Of a DNA stretch of 64,000 bases, positions 24,310 to 35,402 are shown piece by piece. A program made the translations under genes and the position numbers. This DNA is from Ligustrum vulgare (lineage: Eukaryota; Streptophyta; Magnoliopsida; Lamiales; Oleaceae), in contig OY743190.1 of assembly GCA_963555705.1 (NCBI GenBank), positions 12,933,501 to 12,997,500 on the forward strand. The letters run 5' to 3'. The notes under the pieces were generated by a model. That model was not told the origin of the DNA, searched no databases, and saw only the letters and a list, made by a program, of their open reading frames with translations. Positions within the stretch are counted from its first letter, which is position 1. Every line of letters starts with the position of its first letter.

Positions 24310-25121
24310 GGTGGCGTTCTATTTGTATTTTATTTTGTATTTTTATTTTCGAAAATGTTTTATACTTCTTGTTTTTGTTTTTGTTTTCAAATTTGCTGAA
24401 AATGCGTTTGTTTTGTCATTTCTGAAATCTGTTTTTGAAAATGAAATGTTGAAAAACACGTTCTGTTTGAAATTTTTCAGAATACTACTTAAACTATTTT
24501 TAATTAATTTTCTTGCAGAATACTACTGACTCAAACTCAAATTTCCTTTCAAAATACATTGAAAATATGGTTACCTGCAATACATTAATATGAGCACTAA
24601 GAGTCTATATTAACACAGCTTGGTCAGGTTCCGGATTTGAGGAAGCTCTAGTTCTATTAAAATCCAGAAATGCAGTTCTTTCAAAATCACTGGAATCTAT
24701 TTACTAAGGCATTTTTTTAAATATAACAACAAGAATTCCCACTTAATTTTTTTTGTAATGCTAATATTGAATCCAATAAAACTTTATTTTAGGCTTAGTT
24801 CCAAGTTAGGATAATTCTAAAAAAAAAAACTTTATTTAGGTTTAGTTCCAAGTTAAGATAATTCTCCGGAAAAAAAAATATTTATTTTAAGCTTAGTTCC
24901 AAGCTAATATAATTCTTAATAAAAAAAAAAAAAATCCCAAAACGCATTTTCAACGTTTTGAACATTTTTTTGTTGAAATACATTTGGACGTTTTGCGTTT
25001 TGTGTAATATTTTTTTTTGTTTTTCGAAATGCATTTTCGAAAATGGTAAAGAGAACGCGTTTTTAGTGTTTTCGAAAATAAAAACAGAAAACGACCTCAA
25101 AACAGTAAAGAGAATAGGGCC
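24310..25121. mobile_element. Non-autonomous DNA element, 812 bp, TAA duplication
   Basis: The ends are GGTGGCGTTCTATTTG and CTTTACT...-type GGCCCTATTCTCTTTAC (read inward), loosely matched. TAA lies at 24307-24309 and 25122-25124. The arms hold long imperfect inverted segments rich in 'attttcgaaaat' and 'gaaaacacgttc' or 'gaacgcgttttt'. The middle has three tandem copies of about 58 bp with 'ttagttccaagttaggataattct' (24785-24915). It splits the viral remnant. Confidence 0.7.
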
Positions 25122-25124
25122 TAA

Positions 25125-27300
25125 GACTTCCAGTTGGGTCTTATCAAATAAAAGGAGTTAACACAACTATGTTTCAACCATTAAGTTCATGGAGAGAATC
25201 CGATGAATTTCTTAATATGCAATTAAATTGGATAAGTGTTTTTTTTATGGCAAACATATAAAAACATAAATTTACAAGATAAATTAGATATTGAAGAATT
25301 ACAACAGATAAATATATAAGATATGAATATGAAAGAAAAATTACAAAATATTCAAAATAAACTAACAATACAATTTAAAGAATTAAAAGATATGATAGGA
25401 AAAGTTAAAAATATAGATGAAGTGATTTTAAAAGAATTCCAAAGAAAATCAGGATAATTAATTAATCAAGATAAAATCGGAATAATTATAGAAAAAATAG
25501 ATAAGTTAAATGAGAAAATAAGGAAGAATGATAATGAAAGAATCATATCAATAGAAGAAAGAATTAAAAAATTAGAATAAAAATATATGATATGTATGAC
25601 AGACTACTTAAGGTACAAAAAATCTAAACTACTAAACTAAGAGTGTAAAATGTCGATAAGTGAATATATTGAAGACCTGAAGATATTAATAAAATCATTA
25701 ATAAGTGATGTTCAAGATGTAAAAAATGAATTAAAAGAAACAAGAAATGATATAAATATTCTAAACTTGAGATTAGAGAGTTAAAAGAAAATAATAAAAA
25801 TAGGGATAAAAAGATAGACAAAAAACTTATAGAAAAAAAATGACTAGAATAGGAAAGAAACACTTTGAGCAAAAAAAACTATAATAGAAACAGAAAGTAT
25901 GGATGATGAATTTAGAAAAAACATATTACCAAAAATAATAGAAGAAGAATTAGAGTTACAAAAATCCATAGAAAAAACTTTAGGAAAACTAAAAGTTGAA
26001 GAAAAAATTGAAGAACAAGATAAAAATGAATGAAGAATTAGACTTGCTTATAGAAAATTTTGACCAATTAAGCCTAGAAAATTTTAATGAATACCAAGTT
26101 TTAATGAATACTAGCCCAGCTCCAATAGAAACTTCCAAACAAGAATTATCAGATTCAGATGAAAGTTATGTACCTTTATATAGTAAACCACATAGACAAT
26201 ATTATGATAAAATCAGGGATAGACAGCCACCTAAAGGGAATAAATACAGAGATAGATTTGAACCAAGTAATAATTATGATAAACCTATTAATCATGGAGG
26301 AACAAAATTAGATTTTGATTGTAAAATAGATACTAAAAAAGCTTTATTAACTTGGACAGATTCAATGATATTATTCTTTTTAAGCAATAAAGATGATAAA
26401 TGGGAAAATACTAAAAGATTGATAGATTTTTTAAGAGCATCTTTTGAAAGACATGTTAGGAATTTGTGGGAATGAATAAGTAGTGATACGAAAGCATTAA
26501 TAAGAAGGCATGTACAAACATAAATAAAAAAATTAGATAAAAAAAAAGGTATATAAAAGTTAGTAGATTATATCGCAGATGAATTTTTAGAAGAAAATTG
26601 GATAAGTAATGCTGAAACAGAATCAATTAGAAAAAAAGATAACGCAAGAATGAGATTAATAAATTTAAAAATATGTGATATGTGTAAAATCAAAGAATGC
26701 ACTTGTGAATTCAAAGAATATTATTATTTTCAATTCTATAGTAATGAAAATCAAGAAGTATATAGAGATATGTATTACAATAAATTACCAGGTTCATGGG
26801 GAATATACTTTAAAATAGAATTTGAAAAATTTATCAGAGATAACACTGGAATACCTAGAATATTAGGATCAAGGATAAAATTTCTATTTGAAAGATTAGT
26901 ATATATATGTCAACAAAGATAATTATTAAAGAAATCAGGAAAATTAACTAGAATATGTTGCGAAGATACGAAAAAACCTACCTAATGGGAATGTAACCCT
27001 GGAAGGAGGAAAAATAATAAAAGAAAATATAAAAATAGAAAGTTTAAAAAATTCAGAAATTTTAGGAAAAGATACATAAAACCTAAGAGAAGATATTACA
27101 AAAGAAGATATAATCCAAATAAAAAATAGAAAAATAAAACTTATAAGAAAGACAAAAGTAATGCAAATATTGGAATTGTGGAGAAATGGGACATATAAGC
27201 CCTGATTGTAACAAGAAGAAAGTTAAAATATTACAAAAAGAATATTTAGAAATAGAAAGTGAACTAAGTGAAATATCTGACATTGGAGAATACTATGATC
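25125..27300 (+). pseudogene. Viral capsid-protein region with zinc knuckle (broken)
   Basis: Several open stretches (25996-26475, 26650-26922) are separated by stops. The first part is Lys/Glu-rich coiled coil and then acidic; the end is a strongly basic Lys/Arg-rich tract (about 26995-27130) followed by a CCHC-type knuckle at 27162-27209. This order (acidic, capsid core, basic tract, CX2CX4HX4C) is that of caulimovirid and retroviral capsid proteins, in which the knuckle binds nucleic acid. In this copy the first knuckle Cys reads as Tyr (codon at 27168-27170). The core was assigned by position and composition, not by a clear motif. Confidence 0.65.
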
Positions 27301-27359
27301 AATAAGTCTATATAAGTGAAATAGATTCAGAAAACAATGAATCAGAATCAGAATAGATA

Positions 27360-28758
27360 AATAGAAGAAGTAGAAAACAATAATATAGATATAAAAGAAT
27401 ATGAAAGAATAGAAGGTTATGCATTAAAAGTAACTTTTGATAACAATAAGTTCAAGAGAATACAAAAATTATCTTTAGATTTGAAAATCGAAAAATGAGA
27501 AATATTAGACATGATATGAAGAAGAGAAAGGGTAGCAATAAATAAATATCATAAGATTGAAAAAGTAATAGATGTTAGAACAACTCAAGGAACCCATAAA
27601 TTAAATCTTTTAACCAAAAACATGGTTACAGAATTTATTAACAAAAATTAAAAATAAACAAAGTGAAAAGATTCAATATGTTTATTCAGCAGGTATACAA
27701 ATAATGTTTAAATCTTTATTTAGGAAAGGAGTAGACTCACCTTTGACTGTGATTTTACATGATGGAAGAATAATAAATCTAAAAGATAGTCATTTAGGAA
27801 CAATAGAAGGAAATCTAGTATATAAGAAACTAAGGGTGCGTTTGATACGCTCCAAGTTCCATGGAAAATCATGTGATTTTCCAACTTTACGCTGTTTGAT
27901 TGCCTAAATTTTTCATGGAATTCATTTTCCCACTTGCCTAGAAATTCGGTATTTTCCTTGTTTTGAATGAATCCATTTTCCAAGGGGGGGGGGGGGGGGG
28001 GAGGTTTTATTTTCCATGAAAAATCTTATACCATTTTCGTTACGTTTGATCATTTTTGTTATTATTAATTGATTTTTTAAAAAAAATTAACATTATTTTT
28101 ATCAAGTACAAATGTGTGAAAAAATAAAAAAAAATATTTTTTTATTAAAAGAAATTAATTTTACTTTATTTTCCATGAAAAATAATGTCAATCAAATAAC
28201 AAAAGTTGGAAAATTTCCTACTTTTTTCACCTAGAAAATTAAATCAATCAAATACATTAAACTTCTAATTCCCAGGAATTCAATTCCCTATAATTCAATT
28301 CCCTGAAATTCATTTTCTTACCACCCAAATTTCACCCTCGATATCAAACGCAACCTAATATTTACGTGTTACCCAAAATATTGTGTCTCATTGAAAGATA
28401 GAAACTTTATGAAATTTTAGAACTACATTTCAAGTTACATAGAAATGATATAATTGAACATGGAGATCAAATCATGACTATAGAATATAAAGCGTTATAC
28501 GCATTTACTAACTCTAATTATGGAAATATTTACTCCAAAAAACCATATATTGAAGTTTATAAAGAATGTAAAGATATTGATAAAATTATAGAACCAGATA
28601 AACAAATAAATTTAGTCCCAAAAAATTATGAATTCACTATAACAAAAAATAAATCAGAAATAATAGAATTAAGAGAAGAAGTATACTCTAATAATAAAAT
28701 AACATTCGAAGATAGAAGATTAATTAGAAGATCAACAAGTTTACCTAATAGAAAATAA
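27360..28758 (+). pseudogene. Viral movement-protein remnant, split by a MITE
   Basis: The stretch before the MITE (about 27704-27830) contains an LHDGR motif and GTIEGNL (27797-27817), typical of the conserved core of 30K-type movement proteins of Caulimoviridae, which carry virus through plasmodesmata. The reading resumes after the MITE at about 28359, followed by an open stretch at 28474-28758. Upstream (27360-27700) the frame is interrupted by stops. It is non-functional. Confidence 0.7.
27834..28355. mobile_element. Tourist-like MITE, 522 bp, TAA duplication, inside the viral movement gene
   Basis: The ends are GGGTGCGTTTGATA and TATCAAACGCAACC (inverted repeats, one mismatch). TAA lies at 27831-27833 and 28356-28358. 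It is the same family as the element at 8483-8991. A run of 18 G lies at 27984-28001. It was inserted after viral integration, as it splits the viral gene. Confidence 0.93.
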
Positions 28759-29570
28759 TTAGGAGAAACTAGTAGAGAAATAAAACTTCATAGAAATGCT
28801 GGAAATATGAAAATAGAAGATGAATATTACAATGGAAAAGAACATGAGAAATGATCAAATATATTAATTGACACATGAGCTAGTGAATATCATATAGCTT
28901 CAAACAGATGTAAATGATTAATATCTCATAGAACTGATCCGTATAAATATATAAATTTTGATAGACAAATATGTATGACTGAACTTGAAGTTAAAGTACC
29001 AATAAAGATAGGAGAAATAAATCTCTTAGTACCATGTCATGTAGATAACATTATGATAAATCCTCATATATTATTAGGAATGATTTTCCTAAATGGACTG
29101 GAAGATTATAGTATAAAACGTGAAGGATTATACATAACCCATAATGGTAAAACTATATTATGTGAATAAATGAATAATCAAATAAGTTTTCCATTAACTG
29201 TCTATATGCAAGTTACCATTGTTGGAACAAATAAAACAACTTGCGCATTAGTAGACACAGGAAGTGATATAAAAATATTCAAAAGTTTCTTAATAAAATC
29301 ATGGAATACTAATTGAAAGATAAAAATTATAGGAGTAACAGGAGAAAGTACCCAAATAATTAATAGTGCTGATAAAATTGATATAATACTTGGGAGTAAA
29401 CAAATAGTTGTAAATAAGATATATATATATTTATAACAAATTAGAATGTGACATATTACTAGGAAACGATTATATACAACAATTTCAATATTATAAACAA
29501 AATAATTATATGATAATGTTACAAACACCCTGCGGATATTTATTGAAAATACCAAGAGAATTTAGACCTT
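28759..29570 (+). pseudogene. Viral aspartic protease region (broken)
   Basis: An open stretch at 28975-29169 is followed by a segment encoding ALVDTGSD (29245-29268). DTG(S) is the catalytic motif of retroviral-type aspartic proteases, which cut the viral polyprotein. The order just before reverse transcriptase fits Caulimoviridae. A similar sequence preceding 28975 (codons around 28870-28890) may be a second, degenerate active-site-like motif. Stops are frequent. Confidence 0.65.
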
Positions 29571-29689
29571 AAAGAATTCAGCCAACATAGCGTGGTGATA
29601 AATGAGAGAAAAAACCAATTATATAAAATGAAATAAAAAATAAAAGAATAATGTATAAAAAAGTTTTGAAAACAAATATACAAACAAGC

Positions 29690-31082
29690 ATGGAAAAAAT
29701 TATTGGTCAATTAGAAAAATTTGTGGAGAAAATTCATTATTATTTTGGAAACCACATCATCCAAAAGTCGAAATAGAACGAACTGACAGAAAATGTTATT
29801 ATATGAGTTAGGCGACCAATGATGTATACCATACAAGATACACAATAATTTAAAACCCAAATAAAAGAATTGCTTAACCAAAAATTAATCAGACTTAGTA
29901 ATGGACCCCATAGTAGTCCAGCTTTCATGGTAATGAAACATTTCGAACAAAAAAGAGGAAAAGCTAAAATGGTGATAAATATAAAGAATTAAACAAATAT
30001 ACCAAATTTGATGGATACTTTCTACCAAATAAAGAAGTATTAATAAACCTTGTAAAAGGAAAACAATACTATTCTAAAGTTGACTGTAAATCAGGATTTT
30101 GGCAAGTAAAAATGGAAGAAGATAGTATTCAATATACAGTATTTAGTACACCACAAGATAAGTATGAATGGATGGTTATGTCATTTGGTTTAAAAAATGC
30201 ACCACAAATATATCAAATAAAAATGGATAACATATTTAGAAAATTTAATGAATTCTTAATTGTCTATGTTGATGACATATTAATATGTTCTAATAATAGA
30301 GAAGAACATAAAAATCATTTAATAAAATTTATAAATGAATGTAAAAAAGAAGAAATTGTTGTTTCAAAAAATAAAGTTATAATAGAAAAATAAGAAATTG
30401 ATTTTCTTGAATTATCAATAGATGAAAAAAGAATAAAACTAAAAACACATATATCTAAAAAGATAGAAGTTTTTCAGATAAATTAGAATCAAAAGAACAA
30501 ATACAAAATTTTTTAGGATGTTTAAATTATGTAGAAGGATTTATTGAAAATCTTTTGAAAAAGAGACACAAAATTAAGATTTTACTCAAAAATGAATACC
30601 AAAGAATGGAGTAATGAGCACACAGAAATTGCCAAATCACTCAAGGAAGAATGTAAAAATTTACCAAAATTAAGATTACCAGATGAAAATATAATATAAT
30701 ATAATAGTTAATACTGATGCCTCAGGTAAATATTGAGCACCAATATTAAAAACAGATCTTAATAAAATTTCCAGATATTCCAGTGGAACGTTTAATCAAG
30801 CAGAAATAAATTATACTACCTATGAGAAATAATTTTTAGCAATTATCAAAGGAATAAAAAAGTTTTCATTATTTTTATTATCCGAAAAATACATTGTTGA
30901 AAATGATAATTCTCAAGTTGCAGGCCCAGTAAAAAATAAGTTACCAAAACCTCAATATAGGAGGCTCAATAGATGGCAAGCTTATTTAGCATTTTATATT
31001 TTTGATATAATTTATATTAAAGGTATCAATAATTATCTTGCAAATTTTTTAAACAGGAATATTGAATTTGCAGAACAATAAT
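29690..31082 (+). pseudogene. Viral reverse transcriptase and RNase H (broken)
   Basis: The longest open stretch (30112-30393) contains the MSFGLKNAP motif (from 30178) and the catalytic YVDD box (30265-30276) of reverse transcriptases. RNase H follows, with NTDASG from 30710, the first catalytic Asp region, and later matches up to about 31080. The enzyme would copy pregenomic RNA into DNA. The frame is broken at 30391-30393 and elsewhere, and the 5' part (29690-30110) has several stops. Sequence style is caulimovirid rather than Ty3/gypsy, and no integrase follows RNase H. Confidence 0.85.
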
Positions 31083-32162
31083 ATCAAAAAATTCTTGATA
31101 GACGCCAAACAGCGAATAAACTTCCTCACAAAGGAAGCTGAAGATATAAAACTTGGAATTGAGCAACTAGCAGAGACTCTCCTAGAAAGTTTCAAGCATT
31201 TGATGGATATCTCAATTTCTCATACAATTATACCAAAGAATTGAGCGATAACATAATTGAGATTGAATCTCAGTTTAAATCGTTAATTACTAAACAGGTT
31301 GACACCAAACAGGTTATATAAAAAATACAAACAGGTACATTTTCTGGAAGCAGTGGTGGACCAACGATTAAAAAAGATGGGACCAAGTCCCAAGAAAATG
31401 GTCATAAATGAAGTCAGTCCTCGAAAAGTAATAATCAATGCCAAAGACGAACATACAAGGATAATTAAAATTCATGCTGAGGAAGATGATTCCCCTTTTT
31501 TACCAAAAGAAGACGAATATAAAACTACTGCCGAATTATGTATGAACTCCAAGAATGTGATTGTTATTACATTTCGTCTGGAGATCATGCGTATCGACGA
31601 TTGATCGTTACTCAGGGAGGAGATCCTGTTATGACAATAATGGCAGCGAATTATGGATTTTTGGATCTTATCTATCCAGGAAAAGATTTGAAAAAAATTG
31701 AAAACTTTGATGATTTATTAAAAGGAGAAGTTTCAAAATTTGCTCAAGGAAGATCTATATATTTAAAATTTTATTCAAACAGTCCTGAAATTGATGGAAG
31801 GATGTATTATCCTGCTGAGCATATTATCACAATTGGATATGTTGCTCGAAATTTTTAGATAGAAGTTGGAAAAAATACCAAACATGTACCAAATATCACA
31901 AGATCATGATTTAGATCTCGAAGAGTGTTGAAAATTAAGGTTCTCTAAAACAATGCCAAAAACTTGTATGATAAAATGGATGGATCCTCCTCACTAATGG
32001 AGGAAAAGAAATGTCAACAATTCTGAAGGAATATTTCAACAAGTTTGACACTCATCAGATCCATGAAAGTTTTGCAACCTTACAAGAGGCATGCATGTCA
32101 GAAATTGCCCCGCATGCCAACAAAATTGATGGACACCTGGAATTTACTTTATTGAAAGAAGA

Positions 32163-32540
32163 TGTAGTGTGTCAAAAGTAGAAAGCCCCATGTAAGGGCC
32201 ACGTGAGGAAATAAATAATAGAGTGACATGTGTATCCTTCTGTGTCCTTGTGACATTATGAAAAGTTTCAAATTATTGTATCAATTATGTAAGCAACGAT
32301 GTAAGAGGTTGTATAGTTATACCTCGTAAAGTTGTATAAATAGAAGCCTTCTGGCTAGGAAAAGGCAGAGATCACTTGAGCACCACTCAGTTTGTGAGAA
32401 AGCCAAAAAAATCCTCTGTCTTAGAAAAAATTCTCATACCAAGTCTTGTACCAATCTTCTTTAAAGCAATAAAATTCCAATCATTTTATAAAAAAAATAT
32501 GAGTTTCTAAGTTTCCATCTTCTAAATCCTATTTCCTACA
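32163..32540 (+). mobile_element. Small solo LTR, 378 bp, inside the viral sequence
   Basis: The ends are TGTAG and CTACA (TG...CA). AGAAGA lies on both sides (32157-32162, 32541-32546); five of these bases would be the usual duplication. It has LTR anatomy: a TATA-like TATAAATAG at about 32334-32342 and AATAAAA at about 32468-32474. Viral coding resumes directly behind it. Size suggests a Ty1/copia-type LTR (inference). Confidence 0.82.
32334..32342 (+). promoter_or_regulatory. TATA box of the small solo LTR
   Basis: TATAAATAG lies 125-130 bases upstream of AATAAAA, the U3-R spacing expected in a compact LTR. It could still drive transcription to the right. Confidence 0.6.
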
Positions 32541-32812
32541 AGAAGATATATTATTAAGAAAACTCCCTACACTTTATCCAAAATATTTTTCAGAAGAATG
32601 TTATACAATGAAGGCATGGATCCAGGTGAGACTAATTACCCATGAAGGCAGGAGGTCATTGAAGGGAATGATAGCAGGAACATGTGAGTCTGAAGGTCAC
32701 TAATATCAGAAGGAGAATAAAAAGGTACAAAGAATAGGAAAATGGGTTAGTATTTTTAATATATCTGTCTTTATGGAATTAGGAGGAAGAAGAACTATTA
32801 AAACAAGTCATC

Positions 32813-34629
32813 ATGAGAGAATTTAGAATTATTAAGTTTAATTATCAAAACAGTCCTTATAAGGATGAATATCATAGCATAATTGAACATTTATTCATGC
32901 ATAAACAATTTATTAGATTCAATAATGAAATAAAAAAGTTATATCATGTTTATATGTCATGTCTGTTAGCTATTTTTCTAAAATTAAAGGAATTATTGGG
33001 ATTAGAAATTACAAAATCAATTATTTACTCTTGGCTTGATAGTGATAATATTGAAATAAATAATGAATTATATTTAGGATATGTATTTAGTAGCGAAAAT
33101 GATTATGATTCCATAATAGATCATGATAGTGATGGAAGAGACGAATCTTTCTTTACCAGTTTTTGAAAATTTTGATATCATGAATGAAAGAAATTACATC
33201 ATGAGATATAAGAGAGGTCCATATAAAATTAGAAAGAATATTAAAAATAAAAGAGGAATTGAATATGAAAATAAAATTGATAAAATAGGATACTAAGAGC
33301 GACTTTATACTTCACAAGAGATATTAAAAAGTTTTAAAGAAAATTTTATAGAAAATTTTGCTAGAGGTACTGTAAGATCTATAGTAATACAAGATATCCA
33401 AGATATAATTGATAAGCTAGAAAAAGAAAGAAGAATATTTCAAAATATAATATACCATTTGAACCTAGACTGGATATCATGGTTGATATAGATATTATCA
33501 ATTCTAAAAAACTGATAGAATTTGAAAAGTTACTTGAAATTTTATAGATTATTTTACAACTAATTTATACCTCTGCGTTTACAGTTTGATTTTAAAAATG
33601 CCTGGATATTTCAAAGAATAATGGAAAAAATAAATAAAATTACATCTCAATTAATGGATATAGATGAATCATCTGAAGAATATTATATACTTTCAGAAAA
33701 CTGTGATCAATACATTATAGACTATTCTAATATATCACAACAAAGAATGGATTTATATTATAAAATCATGACCAACGATAATACAATTTTAATATAATGC
33801 CAAGGTATACAATCAAATGATTAGATAACCTATTGGATAAATTGAAAGAAAAAATGGAAGATATTGAAAGAAAAAATGGAAGATATTAAACATCAAATGG
33901 AAAATGAAAATATATCTTCTGAAAAATATAATAGGCTTTTAGAAAAATACGAACAATATATTGCAGATTATTGTATCCTATTAGATCAAAGAATGGACTA
34001 ATATGCAAAAAGTTTGTATAACAATTTATCAACTTGAAAGTTTAAATTTATGGACACTTCACAAGTATCAACTTCTAATAACTGCGATCATAAATTGTAT
34101 TTAGAAAACAAATATATTTCGTTTTTATTAGCTATTGCTAAAAAATCTAAAATTATATATTCTGTTAGACAATCTAAACTAAAAAATACATAAGGAGATA
34201 TTGACTATGCTTGCTTAAATAGAATAGAATTTGATTCTGTTGAAACAGTTGAAAATATAAATACAGTTCATAGAATTATAAAAGAATGTGAAGATATAGA
34301 ATAAGAAGTATCAGAAGGAATAACATTAGGATATATAACTAAAAAAGATCATCCCAAAACTTTTGAAAAATTATTACTATATAAAACGCTTTTAGAAGAA
34401 CTCAAAAGATTAAAAAATATAAATATAATAAGAAGTACTAAATTAAATCAACCTAACTAAGTTAAAGATTTACATTGCAACGTAAATAATTCACTTCATT
34501 AAGGATAATATAAACAATTTGCAAAAGATGACCATTTTGAAAAATAGATGTTTGGCATGGCTAATTTGACAAATCTCCCATCTAAAACCTAATTATTTTA
34601 TATTTGTATCTATATTACATCTCTCTTAG
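32813..34629 (+). pseudogene. Viral 3' region of unknown function (broken)
   Basis: An open stretch at 32813-33166 (117 residues, Ile/Tyr/Asn-rich, acidic end) is followed by A-rich broken coding to about 34560. Base composition and codon style match the preceding viral remnant. I recognise no motif. It may be additional viral ORFs, or part of a second, rearranged viral copy, since total viral length slightly exceeds that of most members of the family. Confidence 0.4.
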
Positions 34630-34634
34630 CAGCG

Positions 34635-35397
34635 TGATACGAATTGTGGTGGGTTGGACGGAAAGAACTACAATTCAAGCCAAAACAAGAATTCAAACAG
34701 GTTCGGAGAGCTTCAAAGATCAAGCCAGGTCAAAATGGATCAAAATCGTATTTACAGCCGTAAGCTAGCTTGTCACGGTCGTAAGTCATCCTTGGGTGGA
34801 AATTAAAGAGTTCTAAGATTTTAACAGTTACGATCGTAAGTTTATGGTCACGGCCGTAATCCTTAAGCAGAAGTATAGTTACGGCCGTAAGTAATGTTTT
34901 CACGGCCGTAAATCCAGATTAACACAAATCATGAGGATTTTATTTCCTTTTTGTATTTTAATTCATTTTTTCAGTTTTAGCTATTTTAGGTTAGTTAGAA
35001 CTCTATTTTGAGTCCATTAGCGACTAGAGTTTTATTTTGCTTATTTATATCCTATTTTCCATTCATTGTAAAACAGACTTCGATTAATGAATATTGTGTT
35101 GAGTGGTTTTCCCTCCCAAATATTGTTCTTGATTGAACATCTTTGAACTTATCAAATATTGTGAGATATTTGTGGCGTTCACCAAATTAAACTTATCAAG
35201 GATCTGGACATTATTTGTGGCGTTCACCTCATTATGGTTCTTGTTTCCGCATCGTAATGGGTCTCGGGTTTAATATACCCCTGGTTCTTGCGTCGTGAGG
35301 CTCGGGTCGTAGTGTTACCATCCGTTCCAACCTGAATTCGGAACTTTCCCGCGTTTATTCCGCGTGTTCGTCGTGACCCCCTCCCGGGATCACATCA
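34635..35397. mobile_element. Solo LTR, 763 bp, target duplication CAGCG
   Basis: The left end is TGATACG and the right end CACATCA. CAGCG lies at 34630-34634 and 35398-35402. Between about 34755 and 34920 the near-palindrome TTACGGCCGTAA occurs in about six whole or partial versions (variants with GGTCG, GATCG). Layout matches the solo LTR at 4914-5656: TGAT...ATCA ends, a palindrome cluster in the first third, then T-rich DNA and a GC-richer end. The sequences themselves have diverged. Confidence 0.87.
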
Positions 35398-35402
35398 CAG
35401 CG

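Larger units (their letters stand above)
31083..32812 (+). pseudogene. Candidate viral transactivator-type ORF, split by a solo LTR
   Basis: Directly after RNase H come open stretches at 31299-31604 and 31538-31858 in overlapping frames, then broken coding to 32162, and a continuation after the LTR from 32547. By position this is where Caulimoviridae carry the inclusion-body/transactivator ORF. I did not see a decisive family motif, so the assignment rests on gene order. It is clearly disrupted by frameshifts. Confidence 0.45.
21096..34629 (+). other. Endogenous pararetrovirus (Caulimoviridae), decayed and split by four insertions
   Basis: On the plus strand the order is: primer-binding site, coiled-coil and capsid-like region, zinc knuckle, movement protein, aspartic protease, reverse transcriptase, RNase H, then a candidate transactivator. 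Capsid before movement protein recalls cavemoviruses and solendoviruses rather than the Caulimovirus order (family knowledge; placement inferred). It is a very A-rich relic with stops and frameshifts in every region and cannot encode intact proteins. Insertions are a Helitron (21550-23990), an 812-bp element, a 522-bp MITE and a 378-bp solo LTR. About 9.4 kb of viral-type DNA remains, near one genome length. No integrase domain was seen, as expected for this family. Confidence 0.85.

Noticed and set aside
32163..32540. Viral intergenic promoter of the pararetrovirus
   Set aside because: TATA and AATAAA suggested it, but TG...CA ends, a flanking AGAAGA duplication and continued viral coding behind it show an inserted LTR.
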